This document shows positions 1-11,448 of a stretch of DNA of 64,000 nucleotides, one piece after another; position 1 is the stretch's first letter; the number at the start of each line of letters is the position of its first letter. Under the pieces are notes generated by a model. That model made no database searches. It saw only the letters and a list, made by a program, of their open reading frames with translations, and was not told the origin of the DNA. Made by a program: the position numbers and the translations under genes. The stretch comes from Ctena decussata (Eukaryota > Mollusca > Bivalvia > Lucinida > Lucinidae), in assembly GCA_963989385.1 (NCBI GenBank), contig OZ022502.1:54615454-54679453 (forward strand), read 5' to 3'.

Positions 1-392
1 TGTACATGAAAACTATTAAGATACAGCCTTAAAAAAGGTCAATGTGACCTAAATTGGCTACTCATTTTCCCTTAACACATCTGCACTCTGCAATTCTCGC
101 TGTTTTAGCGAATGAGGCATTCAACTGAATGAGCTTGCTGCTATTATGAACTATTACATTTCTAAACAAATATGGACATAATATGCTCGGCGGTTTAAGG
201 GGGCGATGTCATTTTAACAATAACATAGTGGTCACTGTGACAGATGACGTTCATTTTGTCAGCTGTGAAATTCACGATGAATGGATGGATTTTATGTCCT
301 ATTTAATAGTATTTCAGTCATAGCAGAACAATGGGAGGATGATAATGAAAGGCTATGTGCAATGAAACTCAATTTACGGACAGAATTCCGCC
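1..392. other. Non-coding DNA
   Basis: AT-rich sequence with stops in all frames. I see no gene or named repeat here. Confidence 0.5.
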
Positions 393-447
393 TCCAGCCG
401 GATTCGAACCCGTGACCCACTGAGCTACCGGAGCTCCTATGAAAGCC
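393..447 (-). pseudogene. Truncated tRNA-like / SINE head
   Basis: On the minus strand a box-A-like stretch (GTAGCTCAGTGG) is followed after a few bases by a box-B-like stretch (GGGTTCGAATCC) and a decayed acceptor arm. The anticodon arm is missing between them, so this cannot be a working tRNA. It is a deleted tRNA pseudogene or the head of an old tRNA-derived SINE. Confidence 0.55.
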
Positions 448-2492
448 CAGATCTCATTGATTCCTAGTTGGGCCAAATATACCAACAGTTCTGAAGAAAG
501 AGCCAGTTTTATCTTTCGATAAAAGTAACGATATCGATGGCCAATGTATAGCAACTCTAGGATGATTTGATGCAAGGAGGCAAGGTCTAATTGAAGCATC
601 TTAGTTTAAAAACCGTACCAAAAGATGTATAAAACAAATTATTTCCTCAGGGCAGTTTATGTTATTCAGAACTCAAATTACACTGGTTTTTAAAACTCAG
701 ACTTTTAGCAGAATTTTAGGAATTATTTAGCATTTATTTGGCTATTTAACTAATGGTACCAAAATTTGGGTATATATGAAAACTATTTTTTTTATCTCTG
801 GTTATAATAAAGATATTTTTCAAAACTTGCACAATAGAGCAGCTAGTTCTTTTCTCTTCCATTTTAAATAAATGAAAAGAAAATTAATCAAGGTTCTGTC
901 TGCAGCATTTGTAAATAGTACAATTTAGATAATTGAAGATGTGACAAACATAGATCATGCTACTAAACGCTTTGTTTCACAGCTTTCGCTCGTGCAAACT
1001 GTATATACTATAACTGGATATATTGACCAGTATTTTTTTCAGCGACGAATAGCTATACCAAGTTAATGTGCAACATGTCCAATTTATAAAAAAGTTATTT
1101 GTGTTCATGTGTATTTCTGTAAATTAGCTGAACATCAAACCTGGAACAATTTGATTACTAGTCTGATTTCATTTTTAACATTACCAGGCACCAAAGGCAC
1201 ATAGTTCAGCAAAGTATTTGTCTTTGTTTGATTTTTCTCGGCCCAGACGAGTATAATTTCAGTTTTGTTACACATTTCACAAGAATTAATATTTAATCGT
1301 TTTTTTTTCTCGGCTAATCGTACTGTACTCCTGGAATACTAGCACTCTGTTTGTAAATTTACAATGGAAATTTTATCAAAAACAGACGCAGATATTCAAA
1401 AGTTTTATTTCAGTGTAGATCTACTTTCGATTTCTACTTTCAGTTTAATACACACAAACAAACATTGCATCACGGTGGTAACTGTTTTGGAATCAGGTCA
1501 ATCTCAAGACTGAATGCAGTTCATTTGGAATTCCAACTGGAGCTTATGTCTTCAATTCGCGCTTAGTAGTGTAATCGGTTACCTGTTACCTGGAGCGAGT
1601 ATTAATGTGAATGCAGTTATTTCCCTTAGACCCGGGGAGCGATAGGCATTAATCGATATTAGGAATGTGATATCGATGTCCATATCCCAAGATCTGTACA
1701 GGTGTTGAACTTCTCTGAAGCCGGTTTTGTCATCCCCGTGTTTAATATTTATTAGCATGATAACAATACGAAGGAGCTGGATGGAAAGATTTTTAGATTT
1801 TAACAATGTGGATTTCATTCTCTTTTCCTCAGATCAAATCAATTTACTTTTTCAGTTGCTCCTATTCGTTGTAATAAGTCTCTTTTCCCCTCTCTCTGAT
1901 ATTTAGGTCAAATTTCGTAAGAATTGGCGAGAAAATAAATCTGATTATTGGTCAGTTTGGACAGCGGTTTGTTTTAGTTTCTGACAATAAAAACATAAAA
2001 CAATAATATTTATAATAATGAAATTATGATATATCGATCAATTTGATGGCCTCTCTTTATTGAAAGATTTAGCCTGATACAGATACTCATCTACCCACAT
2101 AGTTTGTCTCGTTTCTTTTCTTTTCTTTCTTTCTTTTTTTTCTTTTCCTCGCACATCGGGGCTCGCGAAATAGATTGGCTGCCTGTTGCTGCTGCGGCAG
2201 AGCTGCCAGACCTGCGTGTCATTTATCGCAGGCCGGGCAATACTTGTAGTCCTAAAAATTCAGAGGCAACATCTCGACATGACTGAAATCTTGTTTACTG
2301 TGATGTTAAACAACTTCTCAACAACAACGATAACCTTTTTCTCTTGATTCTGTTTTGACAAAACTGTTTAAAACTTTTATATAGATTGTGTCTTTCGGCA
2401 TGTTACTAAGCTGCACTATTTAAAACATAAAAGATAAGTCGGATTTCCATGTTTTTCTGCGAAGAAAAATAAATAAATAAACTCAGAATAGC
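448..2492. other. Non-coding DNA
   Basis: No coding exon or RNA gene recognised. It contains a pyrimidine-rich tract at about 2109-2155. Short open frames here have no recognisable protein signature. Confidence 0.45.
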
Positions 2493-2660
2493 GCGTGCAT
2501 TCGCCCATCTGATCTGGGTCTTCGCTGTCCGCATAGAGGTAGTTTAGACCAGTGCCTGTTCTGTAAGCGCACAGCGAAGGTTCTAATTAGTATTGGCGGC
2601 TGCCGAGGGTGATCTGAGTCTTGGCAGGGCGCTTTGGCATTGTGTTGATTTTAATGCGAC
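2493..2660. repeat. Decayed copy of a palindromic MITE
   Basis: Carries the same internal blocks as the better copies at 2859, 39071, 39621 and 40646 (CTTCGCTGTCCGCAT, then GAGGTAG, then a GCGAAG-like block), but the arms have decayed and the GAGCCGCGAC ends are missing. Confidence 0.6.
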
Positions 2661-2858
2661 ACCGCTCAAATTACTGCTTTATACAAAAATAGTCATAAGA
2701 ATGACATTCGGATTAAATATCCATTTCTGACCTTCATTGCCGTTAGCAGGTGTTTATTTTGAAGTTGCATTGTTTTGACAAGACGTGTGAGCGAATGTGT
2801 TTTTAACACCTTCTGACTGGCATTGCCTACTCAGTTGATGACTTTAGCAAACAATTAA

Positions 2859-3095
2859 ATGAGCCGCGACAAAGGTACCATTATGGCACACGCCCAGTAA
2901 AGTCTCAGATCAGCCTGGGCATCCGCCTGATCTGATCAGAGGCTTCGCTATCGGCATTGAGGTAGCTTAGAGTCTTAGCTACCCTTTAAACGCATAGCAC
3001 AGTCTCTGCTCAGACCGGATGGCTGTCCAGGCTGATCTGCGTCTTCGCTGGGCGCACATTCCACTTTTTTTCGTTTTATCGTATCGCGGCTCATA
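2859..3095. mobile_element. Palindromic MITE, copy A
   Basis: About 235 bp bounded by GAGCCGCGAC on the left and its inverted form (ATCGCGGCTC) on the right. The arms pair through GATCAGCCTGGGCATCCGCC and its inverse. The centre holds a second hairpin, GGTAGC...GCTACC. There is no coding capacity. The dinucleotide AT lies on both sides, but no longer target duplication is visible. Confidence 0.75.
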
Positions 3096-3802
3096 TGAGG
3101 AAAATTATGAACATTGACCAGGAAAGAAAGTGACCTGGCCTTGGCCGGACCGCTAACGACTGCTTTTTAGCTTTCAATTGTTCTTTCTGTATTTCTTACT
3201 ATTTTCAATTCTATCTCAATTTAATCATCACATGAGAACAGCTTGTCAATCTCAAATGGTTTTGGCAGTCACAGCCTGATTTGATAACACATGTTCAAAA
3301 TATTCGGATCAGTTTGGTTTGTGCAGAAACACGGGTTAGGTTATGTACAAACTCAAATAAACTAAAATTGACAAATTATTAACTGAGCATAAACTCAGAC
3401 CAGTGTTTCGCAAGTGCATAAGCTGGTCTGGGTCAGTTTGCATACATAACTAATTCCATAAATTGAATGTTGCAGCTTTATATTTTTTTTTGCATTTATT
3501 TTTGTTCATATCAAGATGACTATAACAAACTTTTGACAATTACAAAAACAGTTAAGAGGTAATATCAGAATTTATGATCGATAATCGATTAATCCTCGTG
3601 TAAAAAGCATGTTAATTGTACTGTATACTGTCATCAAATTCCGATCAGCTTGCGCAACCTGATCAGACACTGTTCAGTCTTTTCAATTTGCACATATCAA
3701 AAGCATAAGTATGCGCAGATGCACAGGTTTATCATCGTAAGTACTCATATTAGCAGAAATACAAAAAATAACACAAAAATATCTTTCAATATTCCTTTCT
3801 AG
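3096..3802. other. Non-coding DNA with palindrome fragments
   Basis: Contains a small foldback at about 3380-3445 (ACTCAGACCAG against CTGGTCTGGGT) and a further GATCAG-rich fragment near 3640-3690. Both resemble pieces of the palindromic MITE family. Otherwise nothing is recognised. Confidence 0.45.
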
Positions 3803-3806
3803 CATC

Positions 3807-5002
3807 TGTCACCAAGTGACAATTTTGTCCCATTTAATATAAATAAATATAATGATAAAAAAATAAAATAAAAATATATAGAAAATATGTATAGAATATG
3901 AATAATAATAATTTGAATAGTTTGACTTGCATGTACTTTCTATTTCAGAAATTTGCATTTGATTCTAATATTTTGTCACAATCATTAAAATCATATAATT
4001 CATTTTCCATAATATTTCATAATTTAGGTTAAAATATTGCTAACTAAGTCACTTTTTGAAACTTCATTCAGGAACAATAATGTTTGCTCAAAGGGAAACT
4101 GATTTGCATCAATAGAACTATAGGAAGTAATTTAATTATGACACTTGGAGATTGTGCCCACAGTTGGGTAATTTGACTGTTCTAATTGACCTAATTTGGA
4201 GATAAGTTGGCAGATAGTGGAACTTGGCATTTCTCATCTTTTGATTTCTAAACCTACTCTTCTCAAAGGATTTTGGCATTTATGACTTCCCCAAGTAATT
4301 ATGACACTTTTGCACTCAAAATCATATATAAGGTTGGATGTAAACCGAAATCTTCAGTCGAGTCTCAGTCTAGCATAGTCTAGTCACTGCAAACATCAGG
4401 TCTCAGACTCAGCCATCCGTTTCGATAGGTTTGCATGTCGGGATGGTTTAATGTGAACTTTGGAACCAGTGTTTTCATGTTTGGATAATAAGAACTATAT
4501 GTCAGGAACTATAAAGGACTAAAATCATAACTTGGATTGATGAAATTAAAGATTAACAAGGGAAGTAACTTTTACAAATTTAACAAATAAATGCTGAAAC
4601 TTTAATATTTAGTAAGGAACATTTCTAGTTTAAAGAACAACAGACTTGTCATCAAATCAGCTAGAGAGTTATACGAGATTTATCTGTTATCACCATACAT
4701 TATTATTGAAGAACTTTTATGTGTTAATTTGTTAACTAAACTTTGAATATCTATTTGAAAAAGAAACATTAAATTTTGGAAACTTCAAGAACTCTTTCAG
4801 ACTTGTTCATTAAGTTGAACCTTACGTCTCCTTAGCTACGTTAATGAGCTAATGAGTCAGGACCCCTATATGTGACCGATGTCTCCAGGTCAAGCAGAGT
4901 TAATTCCCCCTTTGACTCAAACTTTGTGTAGCCAAAATATAAGGCAAAGGACTTGACCTGAGTTACAGCCAAATTGGTGGTTGAAAGGACCCATCGGTAG
5001 CA
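3807..5002 (+). repeat. 5' LTR of the gag-less Gypsy element
   Basis: 1196 bp, TG...CA ends. A TATA-like box lies at 4323-4332 (CATATATAAG), about 30 bases before a TCAGTC-rich initiator-like stretch. A polyadenylation signal AATAAA lies at 4586-4591. Together these suggest U3, R and U5 in the usual order. It matches the 3' LTR almost perfectly. Confidence 0.92.
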
Positions 5003-5836
5003 GAGTGGTGGAGAGCCCCAGGGTACAAGATCTTTGAATCAGCTTCAGCTTTCAAGACTTTCATCCATTGGAGCAGTTTATTCTAAGGATATAGGAATTT
5101 CAAGTGTCAAGTGTTTAATTTCAAAAGTGGGAAATATTTTTGTGTTTCATTCTAGTGTTAATTTTCAATGTTCAATTCATAAGAATCTTAGTATTTAAGT
5201 ATTATAGTGTTTCTTTCATATTTTGTGTTTATTCAAGTAATATAAGTGTGAAAAGTCATTTCTTAGTGTTAAGGGTAGTTTTATTTGTGTTCAAAAAGAA
5301 ATCTAGAAATAAATATTCATATTCTTTTGGTGGAAATATCAAGGAATTATCAAGAGCTCTTGAGGATTAGATCAACAGTTGCAGTAACAGATTCAAGAAC
5401 AAATCAAATTAAGAAACAAAAACAGTAATAGATTGGTAAGTGCAGTTTTTGTTTTGCATGAGGTTTTGCTCCTGTTTAATTGTGACCATATTTGTCAAAC
5501 ACTGAGACTAATTCAGTATTAGCATTAAATTTGGTTCAGAAATTTATAGTAAGGTAACTTCAAGTTAAGTTAATTATAGCTATAACTGCAAGTTTAAATT
5601 AAGAAAAATAACTCTGTTTAAAGTTAAAACTCTATAGCTATAACTGCAGTTCCAATATAAACTGTAGAAAAAAAAATTATTATATTTGTGCTCATTATAA
5701 CTGCAACTGCATTTAAGAAAACTAAAAATTTAAGTCAAATATTTATATATCTGCAACTGCATATATTTAAACTTAAAATAAAATAAAATAAAATAAAATA
5801 ATAATAATAAGTTTAAGCAAATAAAGACAACACAAA
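5003..5836 (+). other. Leader between 5' LTR and pol (no gag)
   Basis: 834 bp, AT-rich and full of stops. The longest open frame is 76 codons (5140-5370), hydrophobic, and resembles no capsid or nucleocapsid. No CCHC knuckle is present. A consensus-like splice donor, GTAAGT, is at 5436-5441. The 14-mer TAGCTATAACTGCA occurs at 5577-5590 and 5635-5648, with related ATAACTGCA/CTGCAACTGCA copies near 5697 and 5751; a packaging or structural role is only a guess. A TGG that could start a primer-binding site occurs at 5006, but I could not assign a tRNA. Confidence 0.7.
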
Positions 5837-8800
5837 ATGGCTCCAAAACGCACTCAAAAGAATCAATGGCACTGCTCAGCTAAAATTTGCAAAACAACAG
5901 CCTGTACCAGTGCAGAGAAACCTAGTATGGCATTCACCCCAAAACTAAACAAAAATCTTATGAAAGTCAAACTTGGGAATCAAACTGTAGACTGTCTATT
6001 AGATACTGGTGCAGAAATTAGTGCTATAAGCCACCATTTGTTAAAACAAGTTGCTCCTGAAGCTAAGATAAGACAATCAACTTTGATTAACATTGTAGGT
6101 GTTTGTGGTGAAAGACACAGTGTTCTAGGCCTTGTAGATCTAAATTTTGAATGTGAGGGCTTAAATTTCAAACAATCTTTTCATGTATTTGAACATCTTC
6201 ATGTCAAAATGATTGTAGGGATAGACTTTTTGCAAAAGAACAACGTCACTGTAAGGTTTGGCGAGGTTGAAATACCAGTCATAGGTAGTATGGCCTCAGG
6301 ATCAACAATAACGATAGCCACAAAGCCTATCTCTAGTGATCATACTAGTACTGTTTTTCCAACAGAAGAGGTTATAGTACCACCGCACAGTGAGGTTATT
6401 ATTCCAGTTAAGGTCTCAGGATTCCCCAATCAGTCAACAGTTATGCTTGAACCTGTTCTCAGATTAAGTGACAGTAGCTTAGCTGGTAGCAAGAGTTTGT
6501 CAGTTGTCGAAAAAGGCAGGTGTGTGTACCGCCTGATGAACCCAACAAACCTTCCAGTTTTCCTTAAACCTAATCTTAGATTAGCCAAAGCTAGTTTAGT
6601 TGATCCAAAATCAATCTATGCTTTTGAAACTGACACACAAGCAAATGTGTTCAACTTAAACTCACAATGTAAAACAGACTCACAAGACTATGAGAGTATG
6701 CTAAAAGAATTAGGCATAAACTTAGAATGTGCAGATCTTTCTGAGGAACAAAAGCAAAAGCTCATAAATTTCTTAGGTCGAAATAGAGAAATGTTTGCTA
6801 AAGATATGTCCGAGATAGGTGAAACAAATTTGCACACCCATACCATACATACAGGTGATGCAAAGCCAGTCAGCACTCCGCCATATAGACAGACACCCAA
6901 AATGAGGGCCGAGCTGGAGAAACAGCTAGAGGAAATGGAAAGGCATGGTATAATTGAAGAAAGCACATCACCGTGGCATTCACCAGTTGTTATGGTTAGA
7001 AAACCTAACAACGAATGGCAGTTTTGTGTAGACTACCGGAAACTCAATGCAGTTACGGAAACTATGTCTTTCCCTATACCTCATATGTCTGATGTTTTTG
7101 ACACACTTGCAGAGTCAAAAGCCGAGATCTTCTCTACGCTTGATCTTCGTAGCGGGTTCTGGCAAGTGCCTTTGGACAAAGCCACTAAAATGAAAGGTGC
7201 ATTCATCACGCATAAGGGCATCTATGAATTTAATAGATTAGCTTTTGGAATGGTCAATGCTCCTATGACATTCCAAAGCCTGATGACAAAGGTTCTTAAA
7301 AACCTCAATTTCAAGATTGCCCTTGTGTACATTGATGATCTGCTAGTATTTTCAAAGGACTTTGACCAACACTTGCACCATCTCGACCTTGTCTTTAGCA
7401 ATCTCAGAAAAGCGAACTTAAAACTTCATCCTTCCAAATGCAAATTTGCAACAAAGCAAGTTAAGTATCTAGGACATATAGTTTCTAAAGATGGCATGCG
7501 TGTAAATCCAGAAAACACTGAGAAAATACAGAATGCTAAAAGCCCAACCAATGCAAAGCAAGTAAAAAGTGTATTAGGCATGATGGGGTACTATCGCAAG
7601 TTCATTAAAAACTATGCAAAAATAGCAGCTCCTCTTCATGACCTGTTAAAGAAAGATAAGAAATTTCAATGGACTGAGGAATGTGAACTAGCCTTTAAAG
7701 AGCTAAAGAGTAAATTGGTATCAGCCCCAATTCTCAGATACCCTCAGTTCGACAAAGAATTTATCTTATCAACAGATAGCTCAGACTTTTCCATCGGTTA
7801 TGTTCTTAGCCAAGTGCATGATGGTAAAGAACTCCCTGTGTGTTATGGTGGCCGAGCACTTCGTAACAATGAGCTGAAGTGGCACATAACAGACAAGGAA
7901 GGACTTGCTTTGGTTGAAGGAATCCAGCATTTCCGGCACTACCTGGCAAATACTAAATTCACAGTATACACCGATAATGTCTCAGTGAAATACCTGCAGA
8001 ACATTAAGGACTGTCAAGGACGCCTGGGACGCTGGAGCATTCTCCTTCAGGGCTACAATTTTGAGATCCGTCATAAACCTGGTTCCATAAACCACACAGC
8101 AGATTACTTGTCCAGACAAACGTACAGTGATACAGTTCCAAAAGAGTCAAGTGATCTTGCTGATCATATCTGCTCGATCCAAGCTCCAAAGGAGTATACC
8201 GAGGTGACCCTGATTTACTCTGGCGAGGATGAAGGGGTAGTAGCTGCTGCAAATGAAGCTGCCATGTTACCTGCTGACATTTCGTTTGAGAACCTGTCAG
8301 AAAAGCAGAGAGCATGCCCAGACTTCATGCATCTCTACCAATACCTTCAGAATCGCCAAGTACCAGAGGACCCTCTTCTAGCCAGAGTCATTGTGGCCGA
8401 GGCTTACAACTATGAGCTTGAGGATGGAGTACTGAAACACTTCTACTCCAAAAGAAGTAAAAATGTTTCAGCAGAAGAAAGACTAGTCAAACAAACAGTC
8501 ATTCCGGTCATACTCAGAGATGATGTCCTCAAGTCCTATCACGACTGTTTGGCTGGAGGTGGCCATCAAGGTTTCGAAAGAACTTATGCCGCAATTCGCA
8601 GTAAATATTTCTGGCCTCGTATGTATGAGGATGTCAAGAAGTATGTTAAAACATGCGAAATCTGCCAGCAATCAAAAAGGGCTTTCGGTGCCAAACCACC
8701 TCCACTTCAGCCACAAGCAGTCGATGATGTGTTCAGCAGATGGCACATGGACATCTTGAGTGGACTGCCAACAACAAAAGAAAAGTACAAGCATATACTT

Positions 8801-10924
8801 CTCGTTGTTGACAGCTACTCTAAATGGTGTGAATGTTTCCCTCTGCGAACACAAGAGGCAACTGAAGTCGCTGCAGTACTGTTCAGGGAGATTATTTCTC
8901 GCTATGGGGCACCTCGTGTCCTCATCAGTGACAGGGGCAAGAACTTTATGTCTAACCTGGTGAAGGCACTGTCTGAACTGTTTGAAATAAAACGAAGTTA
9001 CACAAGTGCCTATCATCCTATGACTAATGGACTCGTAGAGTCAAAGAACTCTTACATTCTTCAGGCTCTACGTGCTTACTGCAAGGGTCAGCAAGATGAT
9101 TGGCCAGAACTTTTGTCAGGAATAATGATGGCATATCATTCAACTCCAGCCACTCAATCTTCTGACTTTAGTCCATTCTTTCTCCTGTATGGTAGGGAAA
9201 TGCGTCTTCCCATAGACACTGTACTGCAGCCCAAAGACCATTTGGCTCAAGACTATAAGGTTCATCTAGGTAGAATCTTGCAAAACCTGGAAGTGTGTAG
9301 GAAGCTAGCGGGAGACAACATAAAGGCTGCACAAGATAAGTACAAGTATCAACATGATAAGCGCTCCAAACTCCCTAGCTACCAACCTGCTCAAAGGGTC
9401 TGGCTATATTGCACTAAGGTACCTCCAGGCAAAGCCCCAAAACTTCATAGGAAATGGGTGGGTCCCTACTACATAACCATGATAGGCCCACACCACACCT
9501 ACAAGCTCAGAAATGTTCATTCCAACCTGGAAGTAAAATCCTTGGTCAATGCTGCTCGTCTAAAGCCATATTATGACCCTGATGATCGTCCTACCAACCC
9601 TCCAGATGATCTTCCAGATCAAGAGGCAGAACTTGACCCAGAAGAAATTGCTATTCCCAATGAGCCTCAGAATCAGGAAGTACGGGAAAATGGACCTCCT
9701 AGAGCAGGTCCACACCCCAAACAAGTCCCAAAGCCAACCAAATCTAACGAGCCACAAAGGCCAAAGAAAGAACCCAATAAACAGGTACCTCAAAAGCAAG
9801 GACCTAAATCAGAAACAAATAAAGCAAATGTAAATAAACCACAACAAACTAACATGCCAAAAGAGCAACAAATTGACCAAAGGAGTCAAATAAACAAATC
9901 CAAATACCCTCAACAGGTAAGAAAAGTAGAGAAAAATCAAAGACAAGCAAACTCAAACAAGCCCCAAGGGCAAAATCAGGAAAGATCAAATGAAACAATA
10001 AAAACTCAAATCAAACTGAACAACAAACCAAAAGCTTCAGATGTAAATAAGAATCAGGCCCAAACCCATCAGCGGTCACCATCAGCCACAAGTAAGCAAC
10101 AAGCTAAACCTGCATGTAACAATAAACCAGCTGAGCAATCAGAAAGCAATTATAATAGAACCCAGTCTGCAGATAAAGCAAATAGTAGTAGTAAGCCATG
10201 TTGTAAGGACTGTCTCAATAGTACCTGTAAACAGTTTTCAGAAAAAGATATCAAAACAATACTCTCCTCAAATCGAAGTAATGGTGCTTTATATTACAAA
10301 GTAAAATTTCAAGACAACTCAACGAACTGGTACTTTTCTTGCAAAATTCCATCACGCCTGATTAGAGAATTTCATACAAAGAGGACAATGTCTGGTAAGA
10401 AACGTAAGAAACCTTTAAAAGAAAAGCAACATAAGTTCTTTAAAGAAAGTGTACCTAAGGTCAATTTGGCATCAAAAGAAATCATTCCAGAAGTTTCAAA
10501 ACCTAAGATTATAGCAGTAAAGATAATAAATGACAGATCATATTACTTAGTCAAAAATGGCAACAGTAAACCTCAATGGCAATCTGTATGTATGGCCCAC
10601 GAACTGGCTTCTGACATGCTGTATAGAATCATGAAAGAAAGAGAAGAATCTGATCTTCGAATTCAAAGGGCCGAAGCAGCTCAAAAATCAAACAATCCTC
10701 CACCTTACCAGAACTTTCGACTATTTTATGCATCTCACAAGCACATTCATGAACTAGAACTAAGGGAAGATGGAAACATTTATGGTTTACTAAGTTACAC
10801 CAAACCTGAGATTCCACCTGAATGGGTAAACCTAGATAAATTGCCCTCATTAACGTATGACAGGTTCATCAAATTCCTTACAGAAGAATATGAAACCTAT
10901 GTTGAAACTGATCCATACTGGTAA
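5837..10924 (+). CDS. pol: Pol polyprotein with chromodomain-like C-terminal extension
   Basis: 1695 residues, uninterrupted. Aspartic protease: LLDTGA, catalytic D56. RT: D436 (TLDLRSGFW) and YIDD at 498-501. RNase H: D647, E688, D713. Integrase: zinc-binding H902/H910/C940/C943, then D972, D1032 and E1068, which fits DD35E spacing. A GPY/F-type motif (WVGPYY) follows near 1210-1220. All catalytic residues are present, so the enzymes look active. About 460 further residues follow the integrase: a K/P/Q/N-rich low-complexity linker (about 1260-1450), a CCKDC...C cluster near 1455, and two chromodomain-like stretches (about 1484-1517 and 1556-1600). A tail ends in DPYW. The first ATG of the frame is only 55 residues before the protease motif; there is no room for Gag and no CCHC knuckle. 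Translation would start from unspliced or leader-spliced RNA. The fold of the C-terminal modules is my inference from residue pattern. Confidence 0.93.
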   Translation: MAPKRTQKNQWHCSAKICKTTACTSAEKPSMAFTPKLNKNLMKVKLGNQTVDCLLDTGAEISAISHHLLKQVAPEAKIRQSTLINIVGVCGERHSVLGLVDLNFECEGLNFKQSFHVFEHLHVKMIVGIDFLQKNNVTVRFGEVEIPVIGSMASGSTITIATKPISSDHTSTVFPTEEVIVPPHSEVIIPVKVSGFPNQSTVMLEPVLRLSDSSLAGSKSLSVVEKGRCVYRLMNPTNLPVFLKPNLRLAKASLVDPKSIYAFETDTQANVFNLNSQCKTDSQDYESMLKELGINLECADLSEEQKQKLINFLGRNREMFAKDMSEIGETNLHTHTIHTGDAKPVSTPPYRQTPKMRAELEKQLEEMERHGIIEESTSPWHSPVVMVRKPNNEWQFCVDYRKLNAVTETMSFPIPHMSDVFDTLAESKAEIFSTLDLRSGFWQVPLDKATKMKGAFITHKGIYEFNRLAFGMVNAPMTFQSLMTKVLKNLNFKIALVYIDDLLVFSKDFDQHLHHLDLVFSNLRKANLKLHPSKCKFATKQVKYLGHIVSKDGMRVNPENTEKIQNAKSPTNAKQVKSVLGMMGYYRKFIKNYAKIAAPLHDLLKKDKKFQWTEECELAFKELKSKLVSAPILRYPQFDKEFILSTDSSDFSIGYVLSQVHDGKELPVCYGGRALRNNELKWHITDKEGLALVEGIQHFRHYLANTKFTVYTDNVSVKYLQNIKDCQGRLGRWSILLQGYNFEIRHKPGSINHTADYLSRQTYSDTVPKESSDLADHICSIQAPKEYTEVTLIYSGEDEGVVAAANEAAMLPADISFENLSEKQRACPDFMHLYQYLQNRQVPEDPLLARVIVAEAYNYELEDGVLKHFYSKRSKNVSAEERLVKQTVIPVILRDDVLKSYHDCLAGGGHQGFERTYAAIRSKYFWPRMYEDVKKYVKTCEICQQSKRAFGAKPPPLQPQAVDDVFSRWHMDILSGLPTTKEKYKHILLVVDSYSKWCECFPLRTQEATEVAAVLFREIISRYGAPRVLISDRGKNFMSNLVKALSELFEIKRSYTSAYHPMTNGLVESKNSYILQALRAYCKGQQDDWPELLSGIMMAYHSTPATQSSDFSPFFLLYGREMRLPIDTVLQPKDHLAQDYKVHLGRILQNLEVCRKLAGDNIKAAQDKYKYQHDKRSKLPSYQPAQRVWLYCTKVPPGKAPKLHRKWVGPYYITMIGPHHTYKLRNVHSNLEVKSLVNAARLKPYYDPDDRPTNPPDDLPDQEAELDPEEIAIPNEPQNQEVRENGPPRAGPHPKQVPKPTKSNEPQRPKKEPNKQVPQKQGPKSETNKANVNKPQQTNMPKEQQIDQRSQINKSKYPQQVRKVEKNQRQANSNKPQGQNQERSNETIKTQIKLNNKPKASDVNKNQAQTHQRSPSATSKQQAKPACNNKPAEQSESNYNRTQSADKANSSSKPCCKDCLNSTCKQFSEKDIKTILSSNRSNGALYYKVKFQDNSTNWYFSCKIPSRLIREFHTKRTMSGKKRKKPLKEKQHKFFKESVPKVNLASKEIIPEVSKPKIIAVKIINDRSYYLVKNGNSKPQWQSVCMAHELASDMLYRIMKEREESDLRIQRAEAAQKSNNPPPYQNFRLFYASHKHIHELELREDGNIYGLLSYTKPEIPPEWVNLDKLPSLTYDRFIKFLTEEYETYVETDPYW

Positions 10925-11448
10925 ATTATCAATAATACATGCTAAAATTGTAATCATCTCATGGTGGGCTAATCTTCGATACTGTAAGGGTAAATCTTCT
11001 TACCTAAACTCAGTTTAAGGTGTTTAAATGTGCTAAGACTGATGTGACTGATCACCACATTAGTCAACCCCACCCTTGCAATGTCAAACATTAGTAACAA
11101 AAGAAATCTATTGAAATTTATGCCAACATTAAACTACATTTATATTTGGTAACATCCACCATCAAAATAATAGCTTTCGAAAACCTAAGTCATGGTAAGT
11201 TCTCATGTGTTTGAAAAGTTTTTCTTGGTCACAGTTCAGTAGGTGTTGTATCATCATGCATTTCAACAGCTGCGCTTAGCTTTCAGGTATAGTGACTGAT
11301 GGTCAAAAGTCAAGAAAACTGAACACATCCAGAAGAGCTAGACATAATCTACTAGAAAGACTTCAAACTTGTATATAGTTTGTGTATATCAAAGTACATT
11401 TATTTTATGTTGAACGTTCGGGACGAACTTCCTTAAGAAGGGGGAATC
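10925..11448 (+). other. 3' untranslated region and polypurine tract
   Basis: No open frame of note; no envelope gene. The purine run AAGAAGGGGGAA at about 11435-11446 lies two bases before the 3' LTR and is the likely primer for plus-strand synthesis. Confidence 0.8.

Noticed and set aside
5140..5370. 76-codon leader frame as a Gag
   Set aside because: Too short, hydrophobic, no capsid or CCHC features.
9620..10924. Envelope gene fused to Pol in the first Gypsy element
   Set aside because: The extension has no signal peptide, transmembrane segment or furin-like site; it is hydrophilic with chromodomain-like pattern.
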